In this document: in pieces, positions 11,316 through 21,235 of the stretch
Position numbering within the stretch: position 1 is the first letter of the stretch
Layout: the number at the start of each line of letters is the position of its first letter
NCBI GenBank assembly: GCA_017163975.1
Contig: JAFFSR010000347.1
Span: 10,006,001-10,070,000 of the forward strand
Reading direction: 5' to 3'
DNA from: Anastatus disparis
Lineage: Eukaryota > Arthropoda > Insecta > Hymenoptera > Eupelmidae
DNA: 64,000 bases
The notes under the pieces: model-generated
What the model was told of the DNA's origin: nothing
Databases searched by the model: none
What the model saw: the letters and a program-made list of their open reading frames with translations, nothing else
Position numbers and translations under genes: made by a program

Positions 11316-11323
11316 ATTTAATG

Positions 11324-12812
11324 CGAGGGGCTATTCACTATAAGAAATCATTGACCACCTTCAGATGAAATCATTTGATATCATTATTGAAATCATTTGA
11401 AATCATTGAAATCATTTTAAATCATTGAAATATTTTATTAAATTTTATGTGCACAATATGATTATCGAAATCAAAACTATTCAAATTGAAATCATTGAAA
11501 TCATTTGAAATCATTGAAATCAATGAATATTTTTGTATTTAGTTTACAATTTAAAATATTACCAGAAATATAATATTAAATATTATTTAAATACCAGATT
11601 AATATGAGCTGCTCTGATAAATAAAATAATTTTTTATTTTTAGGGAATAGTATCGATATACAATATATAAATATTTATAAGAATTTTTTTCTGGAATTGA
11701 AAAAAAATGAATGATTTTAATCATAAGTAAAACGCATCGCACAAAAAATTTTTATGTAAAAGATAATTTATATCAAAACAAATAAAAAAGAATATATGTG
11801 AAAAATGAAAAAAAGAAATACTAACAAAAAAATTAAATAAGATCTATAAATAAGTAAATAAGCATTATTTACTTATGTTTGAATTTCTCTCTTTGTATCT
11901 GTCACACACGGCTGATAAGTTTTTCGATCATAGCTCTTATGGTGGTCAATTTTTTAAACTAACTTTGTGTTTAAAATTACAGAGAGTAAGAGACTCCGAG
12001 TTGCAAAAATATAAAAATATCAGTAAACTAAATACTACAACGGAAATAGCTTATAACAAAAAATGCTCCGAAATTCATATTGGCAAATGGTGTCTCTTTA
12101 GAAGATTAAATAGAAAAAAATGCTATCTTGGACATGTACTTAATTTTGGATATTTAAAAGGGTCAACGAATAAAAGTTTGGAATACTCAGCTTCCTATGC
12201 ATGTGTCAAGAATAACACTGAAGATATAGGAGTTTTATGTCATTGGTATGAACCAGACAATAAAACTAAAAACTTCTCGTTAGTCCCCATGGAAAAGCAT
12301 GGATACATAAATATTGAAAATTATGTATCGACAATATCAACATCTACAACTGAAAGTGGGATTGTAGTTAATGATGAGCTGTATAAAAAAATAAAGAATT
12401 TTTTGAATAAATAAATGTAAAATTTAGTTATTCTTAATTGAATTTTTTAAAATATAGGTATTATTTTAATTTTTATATGATTCAATAATGACAATTTAGG
12501 GATTATAATTCAAAGTAAGCTTAACCTTCATAAATATTAATTTTAATTATCTTGGAATGATTTCGGAATTATTTGAAATCATAAAAAATTTGCTTGAAAT
12601 CATTTGAAATCATAGAAAATTTGCTTGAAATCATCTGAAATCATTTGAAATCACTGCCTACCATAGGCTGTTTTGAAAATGTTTGAAATTACAAGTATAA
12701 AAATATATTTCTGAAATCATTTTGAAATCATTTGAAATCATTTTGAAATCATTTAAAATCATATGAAATCTGTAATCATTTTGACACTTTTTTTTAAGTG
12801 AATAGCCCCTCG
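11324..12812. mobile_element. hAT-like (8-bp duplication) element inside copia, 1.5 kb
   Basis: The termini are inverted, CGAGGGGCTATTCACT at the left and AGTGAATAGCCCCTCG at the right, flanked by an 8-bp duplication ATTTAATG (11316-11323 and 12813-12820). Both flanks fall in the RNase H coding region of copia, which confirms a secondary insertion. Subterminal regions (11350-11530 and 12590-12780) are rich in direct GAAATCATTT repeats. One ORF of unknown function is inside. The 8-bp duplication points to hAT-type (or another 8-bp) transposases; no transposase domain is recognised. Confidence 0.85.
11875..12414 (+). CDS. Unknown ORF carried by the hAT-like element
   Basis: A 179-residue open frame starting MFEFLSLYLSHTADKFF and ending FLNK, with an intact stop. 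It lies wholly between the terminal repeats of the 1.5-kb element and is antisense to copia. I see no transposase, zinc-finger or signal-peptide motif. A Cys-Trp-containing middle (IGKWCLFRRLNRKKCYLGH, about 12079-12135) and a C-terminal Thr/Ser-rich stretch are the most distinctive parts. It could be a captured host gene fragment, or the C-terminal part of a longer transposon protein, since the upstream region lacks a promoter-like context. Its survival without stops inside a nonautonomous element is notable. Function not assigned. Confidence 0.45.
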   Translation: MFEFLSLYLSHTADKFFDHSSYGGQFFKLTLCLKLQRVRDSELQKYKNISKLNTTTEIAYNKKCSEIHIGKWCLFRRLNRKKCYLGHVLNFGYLKGSTNKSLEYSASYACVKNNTEDIGVLCHWYEPDNKTKNFSLVPMEKHGYINIENYVSTISTSTTESGIVVNDELYKKIKNFLNK

Positions 12813-13731
12813 ATTTAATGTCTATATGTTTTGTACGACAATGATATCTTAGATCTTTAATTATTTGGATCGCACTTTGATTATCAACATATATAATCGG
12901 TTTTGATAACTTATTATCATAAAAGGCTTTAATTAATCTTTCTGTCCAAATAATTTCTTGAACCGCTGTACATGCTGCTATGAATTCTGATTCAGTAGTC
13001 GAAAGGGCAATCGTACCCCGTTTACGCGATCCCCAAGATACTATACTATCACCTAATTTTAAGATAAAACCTGATACAGACTTTCGTGTCACGTGGTCAC
13101 TTGCAAAGTCAGCATCACTAAATGAAGTTATTTTTGAACAGTCATTATTTTTCTTATATATTAAACCATATTCTAATGTTCCCTTAAGATACTTCAAAAT
13201 TCGCTTTATAAAATTTACATGAACTTTGTTTGGATTTTCGCAATGTCGACTTAACACTCCCACTATAAAAGAGATATCTGGACGTGTTACAATCGTAAGG
13301 AACATTAGACTTCCAATCGCTTCTTTATATGGGAAATTAGTTGTCTTACTTTCTCCCCCTTTTTCAAAAATAACTGAAATATTATTTGGATCAGCTGGTA
13401 TGCGTACACTATTCGCATTCGACATATTAAATTTATTTATAACTTTTTCAGCATAAGATTTTTGATTTACAAGCATTGATCCATTACTTAATATATTAAT
13501 TTCAATTCCCAAAAATGTATTTAAAGAATTAGTCGTTATTTCAAAATTTTGTTCAAGATATTTTAACAAAGTTAGTACTTTATTTTTATTTTTAGATGCA
13601 ATTGCACCGTCATCAATATATATTAATAAAATCAAAGGTTCATTTGAGTCTTTATCAATGAAAACGCACGGATCGGCTTCAGAAGGATATAGATCGAATT
13701 TCTTTAAACAGTTTACAAACTTCATATTCCA
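12813..13731 (-). pseudogene. Copia pol, RT C-terminal half and RNase H
   Basis: On the minus strand, directly after the nonsense codon at 13732-13734, the frame continues WNMKFVNCLKKF. It includes the RT catalytic YIDD (about 13610-13630, LLIYIDDGAIAS), GSLMFLTIVTRPDISF, then the RNase H marks STTESEFIAA (about 12975-13004) and TKHIDIK (12813-12835), where the hAT-like element interrupts it. Reading past 12813 is foreign sequence. RT copies the element RNA; RNase H removes the template strand. Confidence 0.9.
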
Positions 13732-16399
13732 TCATCTTGCCGATTGCTTTAATCCGTATAGACTCTTTTTCAATAAGCAAACTTTATTGGAGCCATCATT
13801 AAAACCTTCTGGTTGTGTCATATAAATTGTTTCATTAAGTTCGCCATTTAAAAATGCGGTTTTTACGTCAAATTTCATGCGAAACATGTTTTGTGAAACA
13901 CTTATGGCTAAGAAAATACGAATTGAGTTATACCTAGCTACGGGACTAAAGATTTCAGTATAATCTACGCTTTTCTTTTGAAGATAACCTTTAATAACTA
14001 ATCTGGCTTTAAACTTTTTATTTACATCGGGTTCATTTTTTATTTTAAAAACCCATCGGTTCGATAGTACTTTAACATTAGGTGGAGGCTCTGTTAAAAT
14101 CCAAGTTTTGTTTTTATTAAGCGCTAAAATTTCTTCAAACATAGCTTTTCGCCAAGCCTCTGAATTTACACTATTTATCGCTTGTTTGTAATCATTTGGT
14201 TCGTCAAAATCCGCAATAGAAGTTACATCTTCATTATTCTCAAAATCGAATACAAAATTGTTTATTTTACCATCACGATTCGGAGGTTGTAGCGTCTGAC
14301 GATTTCGCAGATTATAACGTGGTTCATTTACTATTTCAGCGGGTTCTAATACATCTTGTACAATATCATTTTCATTTAGTAAGTCATTTTCAATTTCTAT
14401 ATTATTTCGATTTTCTAAATTATTTTCGTTGCGTAAATCATTTTCATTTATTAAATAGTTTTCATTTTCTAAATTAATTTCATTTAGTAAGTTGTTCTCA
14501 TTTTCTAAATTATTTTCATTTTGTAAATTTATATTTTCTAAATTATTTTCATTTTGTAAATTTATATTTTCTAAATTATTTTCATTTTGTAAATTTATAT
14601 TTTCTAAATTATTTTCATTTTGTAAATTTATATTTTCTAAATTATTTTCATTTTGTAAATTTATATTTTCTAAATTATTTTCAAAATTATCATCGCGTTG
14701 ATCTACATTTATCTCTTTCGATTTAATAAATTCGTAAAAACAAAAATCATCTCCTTTTATTTTATTCAAACTAGGCTTAAGTTCGTCTTTAAATAAAATA
14801 TCTCTATGTATTTCTATCTTATTTTGTGATGTTAAAATTCTAAATCCTTTAGTGCAATCATCATAACCTACAAATATATCTAGCTTACATTTGACATCCC
14901 ATTTCTTTCTACAATGTTTATCAATATGCACATAAGCCTCTGTACCGAAAATTTTAAAATGCTTTATATTACTTTTTCTTCCGTACCAGAGTTCGAATGG
15001 AGTTTTGTTTTGAATACGCGTCTTTCTACTTCGATTCAATACATACGCTGCTGTGTTTACAGCTTCGGCCCACAGTTCCTTTGACAAATTTTTAGCAGAC
15101 AACAACGTACGCGCCGCTTCTACTAATGTTCTATTCTCGCGTTCGACTTTACCATTCTGTTGCGGAGAATATACTACACTACGTTGATGTTTAATACCGT
15201 TTTTAAAAAGAATTTCGCTCATTTCTTTATTTACGTATTCGAGTCCGTTGTCTGTTCGAAGTATATTTATTTTCATTTGCGTTTCCTTTTCTAATCTTTG
15301 CATATAATTAATAAAACATTCTTTTACTTCGCTTTTATTTTTCAAAAAATATAAGGTTACGTACTGTGAAAAATCGTCCTTAAATTGTAAAAAGTACCGC
15401 GCGCCACCTATAGAATTTTGTTCCATCGGCCCGCAAAGATCGGAATGAATAATCTCACCGACTCTCGTTGTTTGATTTTCACTAACTGGAAATGAGTTTT
15501 TATGCATTTTACCATAAACACAAGCATCGCAAAAATTATCATCAGAATCGCTTTTAATATTTATATCGTTATTTTTTAAAAAACTTTTTACATGCGCGAA
15601 ATTTTTATGCGCTAATCTTTCATGCCATAACTGTATTTCACTTTTATTAATTTCATTAGAAACTACATTTTGCTCTGTAACTAATATTCTTTCAACGGGT
15701 TCAACTTTAATTTTCATTGTAAATAACGTTTCATCCGGATTTTTATAACCTACTACCATAATCTTATTATCACGATAAAAAGTACATTTTTCATTATTTG
15801 ATTTAAATAACATATTTTTCTGGAGAGCGACTCCCATCGAAAAAAGATTATATTTAAGATCAGGTACGTGAAGAACATCCGATAAAAATTTTCTTTCCCA
15901 TGTATGCCCGTTATGCGTTATTACATTAATATTACCTTTACCTACGGCCTGTAAAATTCTACCATCTCCAATACGAACAGATTGATTGTTAATATTTTCG
16001 TATGTTACAAACCATTCGCGCTTATCGCACATATGTCCTGATGCGCCAGAGTCGAGAAGCCACGATGTTGAACGGTCTTGAAGGTTATTCGATGATGTAA
16101 AAAAATTTCCTACCAGCACGTCTCGTTCATTTGATGTTGAGTAGAAATTATGACTTGAACGCTGTAAATTTGAATTATTGTGGTGCTCGTTTCTTGATCG
16201 ATTCCGACAATCACGTCGCTTATGTCCAATTTTTCCGCAATTCCAACAAGTATTCTGTTTTAACTGATTTTCATATTTCGGACGATTATTTTGTATATTT
16301 TGTTTCATTCCTTGACTTTCAGTTCCTTTTCTTGTGAATCTTTGCATGTTTTGATTTCTTGTTACTAGGGCGCTGTTCTCGGAACTCTCTTGATTTCTA
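13732..16399 (-). pseudogene. Copia gag end, protease, integrase and RT start
   Basis: This is a minus-strand open frame. In order: a CCHC nucleocapsid knuckle CWNCGKIGHKRRDC (about 16208-16249), protease WLLDSGASGHMCD (about 16025-16065), integrase zinc region H..H..C..C (HERLAHKNF to FCDACVYGK, 15630-15515), integrase core with HSDLCG, RTDNGLEYV and QQNGKVERENR supplying the DDE residues, a repeat-rich linker (14330-14700), and the RT start through KSLYGLKQSAR. A single TGA at 13732-13734 ends the frame where the family has a Cys codon. The frame is open upstream of ATG 16345-16347 to the 73-bp foldback, so that ATG is not the native start. Confidence 0.93.
14475..14695 (-). repeat. 33-bp coding tandem repeat in the copia pol linker
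   Basis: Five near-identical 33-bp units encode NNLENINLQNE, flanked by more divergent Asn/Glu-rich copies out to about 14330. The period keeps the reading frame. It lies between integrase and RT, a region that is normally poorly conserved in copia elements. Confidence 0.92.
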
Positions 16400-16472
16400 G
16401 CCGTCCAAAGTAAGAAAACCTTAACTCCAATGGGATTCCAATGTAGTTAACCACTTTTATACTTTGGACGGC
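16400..16472. mobile_element. 73-bp foldback insertion in copia gag
   Basis: The segment is an imperfect palindrome with identical 13-bp ends, GCCGTCCAAAGTA and TACTTTGGACGGC. It introduces a stop just after SNLPSKV in gag and separates gag from the downstream frame, which otherwise runs together with it. I could not define a clean target duplication. Confidence 0.65.
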
Positions 16473-17083
16473 AGATTTGACATTCGGGTTTCTTCCATTA
16501 TCAAGCGAGACGTTAAATTTTCTATGGTTTTTTGATCTGTTGCTGCTGAATCCCAAGCAGTTCTAAAATGATTATAACTTTCCGGTAAAGTCATGAGAAT
16601 TTTAGTTATCATCATACTATCAGATATTTCTTCTTTGAGTGCTCGCAACGTATGACATAAATCACCTATTTTCGAAATATGCATCGCGATATCGTCTTTT
16701 GGATCCTTTTTAAAGCTAAACCATTTTTGTTGAAGCACATGCACACTAGTATCCGTTTTATTTTCATAAATCGCGTGAAGCTTGTCCCACATAGCCTTTG
16801 CTGATTCGCAATTCAATATATGCGTCATTGGCTGTCTTTCCATACTAGTAACAATAAATTTTTTAGCTGTTCCGTCCTTCTTTGTGAATTCCCTCAAACC
16901 TTTTTCATATTCTGATTTAACAGCGGCTGTTGCGTCCTCAGCAGGAGTCTCGGGTTTTCTTTCTGTTCCGTTCACTACATTAAAAACTTCATGAGATATC
17001 AATAACACGCGCACTTGAAACTTCCAGACACTCCAATTTTCAATATTCTTTAACTTTGTAATTTTCACTAAATCACCTTCCAT
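16473..17083 (-). pseudogene. Copia gag N-terminal part
   Basis: A minus-strand frame from ATG 17081-17083 encodes a Retrotran_gag-type (UBN2-like) protein: WSVWKFQVRVLL near the start, AKAMWDKLHAIYE in the middle, and a MTLPESYNHFRTAW segment (about 16550-16590). This is the capsid-forming part of copia Gag. Translation would run into the 73-bp foldback and stop at 16457-16459. The start is the first ATG downstream of the primer site and leader. Confidence 0.9.
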
Positions 17084-17197
17084 TTTATTTCTTTGTTCTT
17101 TTTTTTTTGTTTGTCTCTTTTCGCACTATCGCACTAAGGCTGGCTAAGACTTATTAATTTCTCTTTTTACACTTTATGAATAAAACTTCATACCTGG

Positions 17198-17215
17198 GTG
17201 TCTGGGCCCATGACC
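17198..17215 (-). other. Copia primer-binding site (tRNA-iMet half type)
   Basis: On the minus strand, directly after the 5' LTR, the sequence reads GGTCATGGGCCCAGACA. ATGGGCCCAG is complementary to the CUGGGCCCAU stretch that runs into the anticodon of initiator tRNA-Met. Drosophila copia is known to use such an internal half-tRNA as primer rather than the 3' CCA end. Confidence 0.8.
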
Positions 17216-17443
17216 TGTTGTTATTAATTAACTAACGAGACGATTGTTAATAGAATAAACTTTATTATAAGGTACAAAGTGTTATTACAATATATAGGTG
17301 CGTCTTACGTAAACGGAGATCGACAATCGAATGAATAGAGGTGATGAAAGGCAAACGTTTACAAAAACTAAAGCGCCCTCATCTATGCGCAGAAGATGCG
17401 CACAACATACATATTTGTAACCTTTTACATAATATTCTCAACA
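17216..17443 (-). mobile_element. Copia 5' LTR (228 bp, right copy)
   Basis: Same length and ends as the left LTR, followed by the GTTTC duplication at 17444-17448. The four differences I see from the left copy are scattered substitutions. Confidence 0.93.
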
Positions 17444-17448
17444 GTTTC

Positions 17449-17620
17449 ATTAATTTTTTCATATTTATTTAAATGTGATTTTAATATTAAAAGATTGTCT
17501 AACATTAATAATTACTCATATTGTACTTTATAAATTTCGAACATATGCTAGCTGTTTACTTTTTCAATATTTATAATTTATTTTAAATCATCAAGTAATA
17601 CAAAAAAATTTGTTCTATTG
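17449..17620. repeat. Left inverted arm of the host foldback element
   Basis: This continues the element started at 10838 after the copia insertion. Together with 10840-10902 it pairs with 21110-21235 over about 150 bp, with small differences. Confidence 0.75.
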
Positions 17621-17631
17621 GAAAAATGATA

Positions 17632-20215
17632 CAGTTCATGTTTATAGCAACTTAACAACAAATTTCTTTCAACATTGAAAGAGATTTTTTAACTAAATTT
17701 TAAATAGGTAAATGCCAATAAATATGCATATTAACATGATGCTTGTACTCTTTCTGTATCACTAAAATTATAATTCAATAAGGTTAATTTAAATGTTAAC
17801 CACTACATTTTATCCAATAAAATACAAGTATTATCATCGATAACATTATATCCTATAAATGTTACAAAACCTTTTCTGACTTATTAAAAAATAATTGGAA
17901 AAATCATTTTGCTTTCTCATAGAGAAAGCATTGTATCGATAAAAAAAATTTTTTTCAATTTTTTCATTAATTTGTACATATTTGAACTCGGTGAGTCGAA
18001 AAAAGTGGTTTCCAGAAAATGTCTGTATGTATGTGTGTGTGTGTGTGTGTGTGAATGTATGACTTCAGTTAGTAAACTGTATCTCGAGAACTACTCAATG
18101 GATTTGCTTCTAATTTTGCATGGAATTTAGTTTTGTGACTAGCTTGCTGGGAAGCTATTGATAATTGGTTCTTCTAACGTAGTTTCCATTTTACAGTTTA
18201 AAAAAAAAAAAAAAAAATTCGATTTTTGGTTTTTTGGTTTTTTTTGTTTACTACTCAATGAATTTGCTTCAAAATTTGCATGGAATTTATTTGTAATTGC
18301 CCGGATAAAATAAATTTTAAAAAACTGATTTTCTTAGCTTAGTTTTAATTTTAGAGCATTTTGAAATTTGAAAAAAAAAAGTTTCTATTTATTAAGCCAA
18401 TAAAATCTTAAAAACTACTCGATGGATTTACTTCAAATTTTCCATACAATTCAATTTTTTAATGAATTGGTGCGGAAGCTATTGAGAATTAGTTTTCTTA
18501 GTGTAGTTTTTTTTTTTTGAATCATTTTAAGAATTTTAAAAAAATTTCGATTTTTTATTTTTTTTGTATTTTACGTGAACTACTCAAAGAATTTGTTCGA
18601 AAATTTGTATGGAACTTAATTTCGACTGCCAAAAGTATAAAAAATTTTGTAAACTAATTTTCTTAGCGCACTTTTAATTTTAGAGCATTTTAAAAATTTT
18701 TTTAAAAATTATCATTTTTAATTTTTTTCTATTTTACGAAAACCATTCAATAGATTCGCTCCAAAATTCGTATGCAATTAATTCGCTACTGTCTGAATAA
18801 AACAAGCTTTGGAAAACTAATTTTCTCAGTGCAGTTTTAATTTTAGAGCACTTTGTAAATTTTTAACAAAATTTTTATTCTTCATTTATTTTCTATTTTG
18901 CGTAAACCATACTATAAATTTTCTCCAAAATTTTTATACAATTAATTCACTATTGTCTGAAAAAAATAAGCTTTTTTCTTTGTGTGGTTATAATTTTAGA
19001 GAATTTTAAAGATGTGAAAAAAAATTTCGATTCCTCTTTTCTTATTTTTTTTATTCTACGTAAAGTATTCGATAGATGTGTTATAAAAATTGCAGGAAAA
19101 TTATTTGTGACTGCCGAAAAAGGGGAAATTTTTAAAAATTGATTTTCATAGTGTAGTTTTAATTTTAGAGCATTTTTGGAATTTTGAAAAAGAAATTTTG
19201 AAAAAAAAATGTTATTTATTTAACCAGTTAGATCTCGAAAATTACTCGATGGATTTGCTTCAAATTTTGTATACCATCTATGTTTTTGTATAACTAGACG
19301 GGAAGCTATTCAAAATTGGTATTCATAGTGTAGTTTTTTTTTATAGAGCATTTTAAGAATTTGAAAAAATTTTCGATTTTTAATTTTTTTTTTTTTGTAT
19401 TTTACGTAAAGTACTCGATAGAATGGCTCTAAAATTTGTATACAAATTATTTGCTACTGTCTTTATAAACCAAGTTTAAAAAAAATAATTTTATTAGCGT
19501 AGCTTTTTGATCACTTCTTTTGATTTCTGAGTTACTCTTGAAAATTTATAATAGTACTACTGATTTAGATGTTGACTTGTATTATTACATTCAATAAAGT
19601 ATTTAAATATAATCATTATTAAATATTATAAATTAAATTGTTTTTTAATAAATAGAACAAATATTTGAAGAAGAAGAAGAAGAAAAAATTACAGATATTA
19701 ATAATTACGAAGTTCAACAAGTGAAAAAAACGCCCCCTTAAATATATCTATAATATGTTTCTCTCTCTCGCGATTAACGTAATAATAAATCTATTAGTTT
19801 ATTTTAATTATCATCTTGTTAATTCAATTACCGTCACTAAAATTGACTACTTGGATTTACCAAGCTTAGTCGTGATAAAAAGATATTCATAAGATAATAA
19901 TTCATTAACGTGAAAACGTAACTATCTATTAAAAAATGAATTTTTCAATTATATCTTAATAAGTCAGAAAAGGTTTTGTAACATTTATAGGATATAATGT
20001 TATCGATGATAATACTTGTATTTTATTGGATGAAATGTAGTGGTTAACATTTAAATAAACCTTATTGAATTATAATTTTAGTGATACAGAAAGAGTACCA
20101 GCATCAAGCCAATATGCTCATTTATTGGCATTTACCTATTTAAAATTTAGTTAAAACATCTCTTTCAATGTTGAATGCAATTTGTTGTAAAGTTGCTATA
20201 AACATGAACTGTAAG
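17632..20215. mobile_element. Nested inverted-repeat element with 170-bp array core
   Basis: Arms at about 17632-17890 and 19960-20215 are reverse complements (from CAGTTCATGTTTATAGC to CTTTTCTGACTTATTAA). The core starts with the palindrome TGCTTTCTCATAGAGAAAGCA (17909-17929), passes a (TG)n run at 18034-18052, and continues as a degenerate array. A second, inverted copy of arm plus core lies at about 25840-28547. No transposase is visible. Confidence 0.65.
18180..19520. repeat. Degenerate tandem array, period about 165-190 bp
   Basis: Each unit contains CTACTCGATGGATTTGCTTC-like sequence, then a TTAGCGCAGTTTTAATTTTAG-like stretch, then a T/A-rich spacer. About eight units are visible, diverged by many substitutions. 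Further units are at 20440-21080, and an inverted set is at 26760-28360. Confidence 0.75.
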
Positions 20216-20345
20216 TTTGAAGAATTACCTTGATAAAATAATAATTTGAAGTGATAGTGCTGAAGAAGAAAAAATTACAGATATTAATAACTACGAAGTT
20301 GAACAAGTGAAAATAACGCTCATTCAAATATGTCCATAACTTCAT
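19660..20345 (+). pseudogene. Recurrent short coding-like fragment (EEEKITDINNYE), two copies
   Basis: At 19668-19741 and 20264-20336 the plus strand encodes EEEKITDINNYE followed by Q/EQVK, each then decaying. A longer minus-strand copy is at 25632-25835 and a fourth trace is at 26520-26600. The first copy has an expanded GAA run. These look like copies of one exon-like fragment spread with the surrounding repeat. The parent protein is unknown to me. Confidence 0.5.
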
Positions 20346-20439
20346 AGTCTTGTTACGGGTAAAATATTCTAAAAAATAATAAAACATAGAAGTATAAGAA
20401 ATATATTAAACAAAATGAATGAGCCAGTAAAAAAGCGCT

Positions 20440-21235
20440 GACTAGATGTCTGAAATTCGATTGATTTGCTCCAAAATTTTTATGCGAGTTATTCGCTATT
20501 GTCTAAAGGAAATAAGCTTTGGAAAACTTATTTTCTAAGTGCAGTATTAATTTAAGAGAATTTTGAAAAAATGTTTATTTTTCATTTTTTTTTTATTACG
20601 CTAAAACCATTCGATAGATTTACTATAAAATTACTATGAAAATTATTTGTTATTGCCTTAATGAAACAAGCTTGGGAAAACTTATTCTCTTAGCGCAGTT
20701 ATAATTTTAGAGCATTTTGAAAATTATAAAAATAATTTATTTTAAATTTTTCATATTTTTGGATCTTACGTAAACTACTCTGAGAATTTGCTTAAAAATG
20801 TGTTTAGAAATTATTTGATACTGTTCAAATAATAAAAACATTTGAAAACTGATTTTTTTGGCATACTATTAATTTTATTATTTTTCTATTTCACGGAAAC
20901 CATTTGATAGATTTGCTCCAAAATTTTGATGCAAGTTATTCACTACTGTCTAAAGAAAATATAATTTGGAAAACTAATTTTCTCAGCGCAGTTTTAATTT
21001 AAGAGAATTTTAAGAATTTTCATACAAATTTTTATTTTTCATTTATCTTCTTTCTTAGCGTGGTTACGAATAGAAATTTTGTTGTCATCGTTATTTTAAA
21101 GTACAAATTTATAAATAAATATTAATGTTACACAATTTTTCTATATTAAAATCACATTTAAATAAATATAAAAAAATTAATGAAACTCAAAGAGCTCTAT
21201 GAGAAAGCATTCCGCCAAAGCACTTGGCAGCGTTT
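20440..21235. repeat. Further 170-bp array units and right inverted arm
   Basis: Array units continue to about 21080. The final 125 bp (21110-21235) is the reverse complement of the element's left arm and ends GCACTTGGCAGCGTTTTTT, where the expected TCAGTAGGG terminus is missing and a different array begins. Confidence 0.7.

Larger units (their letters stand above)
10903..17443 (-). mobile_element. Nearly complete Ty1/copia retrotransposon
   Basis: The element has two 228-bp LTRs, a 5-bp duplication, a tRNA-iMet-type primer site, a polypurine tract, and gag-pol in copia order (gag, CCHC, protease, integrase, RT, RNase H). Its own length without the two nested insertions (11324-12812 and 16400-16472) is about 5.0 kb, close to known insect copia elements. 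Lesions are few: a nonsense codon in RT (13732-13734), the hAT-like insertion near the end of RNase H, and the 73-bp foldback in gag. It lies within the composite foldback insertion. Confidence 0.93.

Noticed and set aside
13226..13456. Short plus-strand ORFs across copia pol
   Set aside because: Antisense shadows of RT.
14492..14701. Plus-strand ORF with FSFCKFIFSKL repeats
   Set aside because: Antisense shadow of the 33-bp coding repeat in copia pol.
17909..18130. ORF with poly Cys-Val (also minus strand at 28297-28482)
   Set aside because: Created by a (TG)n microsatellite inside a noncoding repeat.
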